A stretch of DNA of 15,997 bases from Candidatus Methanophagaceae archaeon (GTDB taxonomy: Archaea; Halobacteriota; Syntropharchaeia; Alkanophagales; Methanospirareceae): assembly GCA_013374505.1 (NCBI GenBank), contig QENJ01000009.1, positions 1-15,997 of the forward strand. Direction: 5' to 3'. Both the position numbers and the translations under genes were made by a program. Below, piece by piece: positions 13,707 through 15,997 of this stretch (its first letter is position 1; every line of letters begins with the position of its first letter). The notes beneath the pieces are model-generated. The model was not told where the DNA came from and searched no databases. It saw nothing but the letters and a program-made list of their open reading frames with translations.

Positions 13707-14406
13707 TTTCCATCACCAGAAAGTCAATCGCATCCTCAAACTGCTTCACCTTACCGCCTCCCTGCGCTATTTTCGTCATCATCCTTTCCTCGTCCACCAC
13801 CTTTAGCCCTGCAAGCATGTCAACACCGTAATCAAATAAAACAGGTGACATCGGCGTGCTCGGACCAATAATAATTGTAAGTCCCTGACTCAGCTCCAAT
13901 AATCGCTCAATTGACTTGTTGACGACTGCGGAACTCGTTATTACGGCGATGTCCGCTTTTGGTATGAAATATTCAGATGCGGTATCTATAATGTCACCCT
14001 TTTGTGGTTGCTTCTCGATTACCCATAGCTCATCCGCGAGTTTTCGCAGTTCCGCAACCTTCGGAAAATGCCCCACCATCGCTATCTTCTTGCCAGCCGC
14101 GTTATCGAGCAGGAAATCGAGCATGTTTAATTCTTTCCCTCTCGGCTCGATCAATGAGTTAATTGCTGCGAGTCCGATACCTGCTTCGATCATGTTCCAT
14201 GACTTGGCATATTCCGCTAGTTCAACAGCGGTTTTTTCACGCAGTTGCCCTAAATCCTGCACTACATAATCATGTAGCGCCCCCAAATTCTTCGTGACGC
14301 CACAGTTTCTGCTCAAAACACCTATCCACGCATAGCCAACGTGCACATCTCTCACACCCGTATCTTTATCTCTCACATCAGAAATCAAATCGTCTATCAG
14401 CTTCAT
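13699..14406 (-). CDS. DUF4213/DUF364 family protein (Rossmann-like, putative metal-binding)
   Basis: A 235-residue cytoplasmic protein with the DUF4213 N-terminal and DUF364 C-terminal architecture. Recognisable stretches are GIGLAAINSLIEPRG (76-90), the nucleotide-fold-like IAMVGHFPKVAELRKLADELWVIE in part (108-131), DIAVITSSAVVNKSIERLLEL in part (152-172) and GPSTPMSPVLFDYGVD (181-196). Family members are described as putative heavy-metal chelation proteins with unproven biochemistry. In archaea they often sit beside molybdenum-cofactor genes, as mobB does here. It is the first gene of the operon. A TATA box about 28 bases before the ATG implies a leaderless or near-leaderless message. A role in delivering molybdenum or tungsten to the cofactor is inference from position. 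Confidence 0.8.
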   Translation of the reverse strand: MKLIDDLISDVRDKDTGVRDVHVGYAWIGVLSRNCGVTKNLGALHDYVVQDLGQLREKTAVELAEYAKSWNMIEAGIGLAAINSLIEPRGKELNMLDFLLDNAAGKKIAMVGHFPKVAELRKLADELWVIEKQPQKGDIIDTASEYFIPKADIAVITSSAVVNKSIERLLELSQGLTIIIGPSTPMSPVLFDYGVDMLAGLKVVDEERMMTKIAQGGGKVKQFEDAIDFLVMENE

Positions 14407-14428
14407 GATTATACCTCTGCCGTCAATA

Positions 14429-14441
14429 GATATATATATTT
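14429..14441 (-). promoter_or_regulatory. TATA box for the DUF364-mobB operon
   Basis: The minus strand reads AAATATATATATCT. Its centre is about 29 bases before the ATG at 14406, so transcription should begin at or just before the start codon (leaderless mRNA). Confidence 0.55.
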
Positions 14442-14451
14442 CTTTTTTTAA

Positions 14452-14465
14452 AGTAAAGTATATCT
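14452..14465 (+). promoter_or_regulatory. Probable TATA box for tfx
   Basis: AAGTAAAGTATATC lies about 30-40 bases before the ATG at 14494. No ribosome binding site is evident, which again suggests a very short leader. The two opposed promoters share an 87-bp gap, so one bound regulator could control both. Confidence 0.45.
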
Positions 14466-14493
14466 GTTTGACTTATTATTCTAACAACGAAAG

Positions 14494-14913
14494 ATGACGA
14501 AGATGGATACGGATGAGACGACACTTACCGAGAGGCAGATGGAAGTGTTGAAACTCAGGAACGAAGGATATTCTCAGGCCGAGATCGCGAAAAAATTCGG
14601 GAAGACAAAGCAGAATATCTCGACAATCGAGAAAATGGCATGGGCAAATGTGAAGAAAGCAGAAAATACGATAAAATTCGTTAAACTGCTTGAAGCTCCG
14701 ATATGGTTTAACGTGGCAGAAAACACTGATTTAGATGAGATTGTTGGAAGGATATTCTCGGAAGCGGATAAGGCAAAGATACACATGACCTATGATAGCC
14801 TTTCTCTCGCAATGAAGATCCGTGAAGAAGCTAGGGATAAAATCAAACATCGGCTCATACTAAAGGGCTTTGAAATAGGAATAAATAAGGCCGGTGAGAT
14901 GATTCTGGTATGA
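14494..14913 (+). CDS. tfx: Tfx family DNA-binding regulator
   Basis: A 139-residue transcription regulator, full length for the family. The helix-turn-helix spans residues 11-50 (LTERQMEVLKLRNEGYSQAE, then IAKKFGKTKQNISTIEKMAW). The C-terminal domain (51-139) contains the family-type APIWFNVAENTDLDEIV region, then MTYDSL and GINKAGEM. Tfx was described in Methanothermobacter as a protein binding near the fmdECB operon, which encodes molybdenum formylmethanofuran dehydrogenase. Here it diverges from the DUF364-mobB operon and converges on an FmdE-containing gene (2-bp apart stops). This fits local control of molybdenum genes. M4 is an alternative start. It is the only intact plus-strand gene in the window. 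Confidence 0.9.
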   Translation: MTKMDTDETTLTERQMEVLKLRNEGYSQAEIAKKFGKTKQNISTIEKMAWANVKKAENTIKFVKLLEAPIWFNVAENTDLDEIVGRIFSEADKAKIHMTYDSLSLAMKIREEARDKIKHRLILKGFEIGINKAGEMILV

Positions 14914-14914
14914 T

Positions 14915-15997
14915 TCACCTCACCTCATAATACCGCTCTCCGAAGCAATACTTGCATTTCTCTTCGCTTTTTTCTGGTACAAACGGCTCGCCGCATTCCA
15001 CACACAATACGACTCCCTTTTTCACCTTTTGTGGAATCGCAACATGCACATACACAAAAGAAAGTAGATCCCTACCAGCTTTTAGTATTTCAGCCATAAC
15101 TTCTCGGTGTGCAACTTTTCTCTCGTTGAGATACCATGCGTGTATTACCGGATTTTTTATCGTCTTCTTCGGGTCTAAAATAATGCGAATACCATTGGGA
15201 TCGTCCCTTTTTGTCATACTGAGCGCCATTTTACCGTAATCCGCGATACGTAGTCTCTTATTCCCAATGGTGCAATTTGCAAGCGCGGTTGCCGCGTCCG
15301 GAAGGCAGTTGGTGGTTTCCGCGGTCACAAAAAGGTCATCTTCCAACTGGCATCCTAAAATTGCACATGCATGATTCAACATAAATACACCGATAGATGC
15401 ACCTGCGCTTAAATAGCCATCGAATTTCGAGCTGATAATCGTATTTGCCCAGGGGCCTCGGGGGATGAACGCCTCACCAACGCTTACACCCTCCAGCTCT
15501 ATTGCATCAACGGTACAGGCATCAATGCACGTGCCACATCCCCGACAGTTCTCTTGATTTATAACACAGACAGACCCATTCTCAACTTCTATTGTCATGT
15601 TCTCTCCAGATAAGCTATTTACCGGACATGCGACAGCACAGTTCCCACAGCCATGACATCGCTCCGGATACGTTTTGAGGATTGCCTTCGTAGGGCTGAA
15701 TTCAAGCTCTTGCAGGATTTTCTTTTCTAATGCGCCCTTCTTCTCTATGGTATCGGCTATTGCGGTTCTTCGAACTTTTATAGCGTCATTTGGGCATGCA
15801 TTGGCACAAGCGCCGCAAAATATACACGCATCGAGTCGGTGCTTAATTATATCTGCGAACTCACCAAATTCGCCCTTTGGCATAAATAACGCATCACCGG
15901 GGCACGCATCCACACAGGTTCCACAGCCGCGACATCGGTCAATATAAAGCTCAAAGATGCCTTCAAATGGCTCATGAACGGTTATTGATTTTGTCGG
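14915..15997 (-). CDS. Polyferredoxin fused to an FmdE-like domain and zinc ribbon, partial (5' end outside the window)
   Basis: An open frame runs from the window edge to a stop at 14915, with 360 residues visible; a GTG at 15913 is internal, not the start. Four CxxCxxCxxxC cluster motifs occur at residues 22-32, 58-68, 114-124 and 151-161 of the visible chain. The last lacks the usual proline. An FmdE-like domain follows (about 190-300): FDGYLSAGASIG, LPDAATALANCTIGNKRLRI and DYGKMAL. The C-terminus is a zinc ribbon with cysteines at 332, 335, 348 and 351. FmdE proteins are tied to formylmethanofuran dehydrogenase operons and polyferredoxins (FwdF-type) feed that enzyme electrons. The common FHGHLCPG motif reads FDGYLSAG, losing both histidines. 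It may be an electron-transfer adaptor for molybdenum/tungsten C1 chemistry. Confidence 0.8.
   Translation of the reverse strand, partial: PTKSITVHEPFEGIFELYIDRCRGCGTCVDACPGDALFMPKGEFGEFADIIKHRLDACIFCGACANACPNDAIKVRRTAIADTIEKKGALEKKILQELEFSPTKAILKTYPERCHGCGNCAVACPVNSLSGENMTIEVENGSVCVINQENCRGCGTCIDACTVDAIELEGVSVGEAFIPRGPWANTIISSKFDGYLSAGASIGVFMLNHACAILGCQLEDDLFVTAETTNCLPDAATALANCTIGNKRLRIADYGKMALSMTKRDDPNGIRIILDPKKTIKNPVIHAWYLNERKVAHREVMAEILKAGRDLLSFVYVHVAIPQKVKKGVVLCVECGEPFVPEKSEEKCKYCFGERYYEVR

Overview
The window most likely comes from a methanogenic or anaerobic methane-oxidising archaeon (Halobacteriota, ANME-like). The evidence is a Tfx-type regulator, a polyferredoxin/FmdE-type protein of formylmethanofuran dehydrogenase chemistry, MobB, Wtp-type tungstate/molybdate transport genes, PGF-CTERM (archaeosortase) tails, GGAGGTGAT-like ribosome binding sites and archaeal TATA boxes. 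The exact lineage cannot be fixed from the sequence alone. Nearly every gene is on the minus strand.

Left edge (1-1619): an overlapping pair of unrecognised genes. The second runs off the window and carries a degenerate PD-(D/E)xK-like motif. Positions 1620-2023 are non-coding, AT-rich promoter and terminator sequence.

Centre (2024-11713): a secretion and cell-surface cluster. A 1318-codon mosaic exoprotein is followed by a probable terminator. Then comes a tight five-gene operon: a purple-acid-phosphatase-like metallophosphoesterase, two surface proteins with PGF-CTERM-like tails, a membrane-anchored sulfite-oxidase-fold (SUOX-like) domain protein, and an intact tungstate/molybdate-binding protein WtpA. 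The same SUOX-like modules recur through this cluster in two forms: a long 'A' form of about 200 residues and a short 'B' form of about 140 residues. The metallophosphoesterase and the giant protein share one C-terminal module, and all of the large proteins begin their mature chain with the same TTEVH segment. Joining a tungstate/molybdate receptor to molybdopterin-fold surface proteins is the most interesting feature of the window.

Right (11804-15997): a molybdenum/tungsten cofactor neighbourhood. tfx (plus strand) diverges from an operon of DUF4213/DUF364 protein, mobB, a second DUF364 gene, wtpB and wtpC. The last three are decayed: starts, ends and gene-junction overlaps survive but the interiors are deleted. 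A decayed molbindin (Mop) gene faces the wtpC remnant. At the right edge, convergent with tfx, lies a polyferredoxin fused to an FmdE-like domain and a zinc ribbon.

Taken together, the window reads as molybdenum/tungsten handling: regulation (Tfx), cofactor maturation (MobB), use (FmdE/ferredoxin), a lost ABC importer (WtpBC), and an intact receptor (WtpA) now sitting in a cell-surface operon. The functional link is inferred from gene order and domain recognition, not demonstrated.
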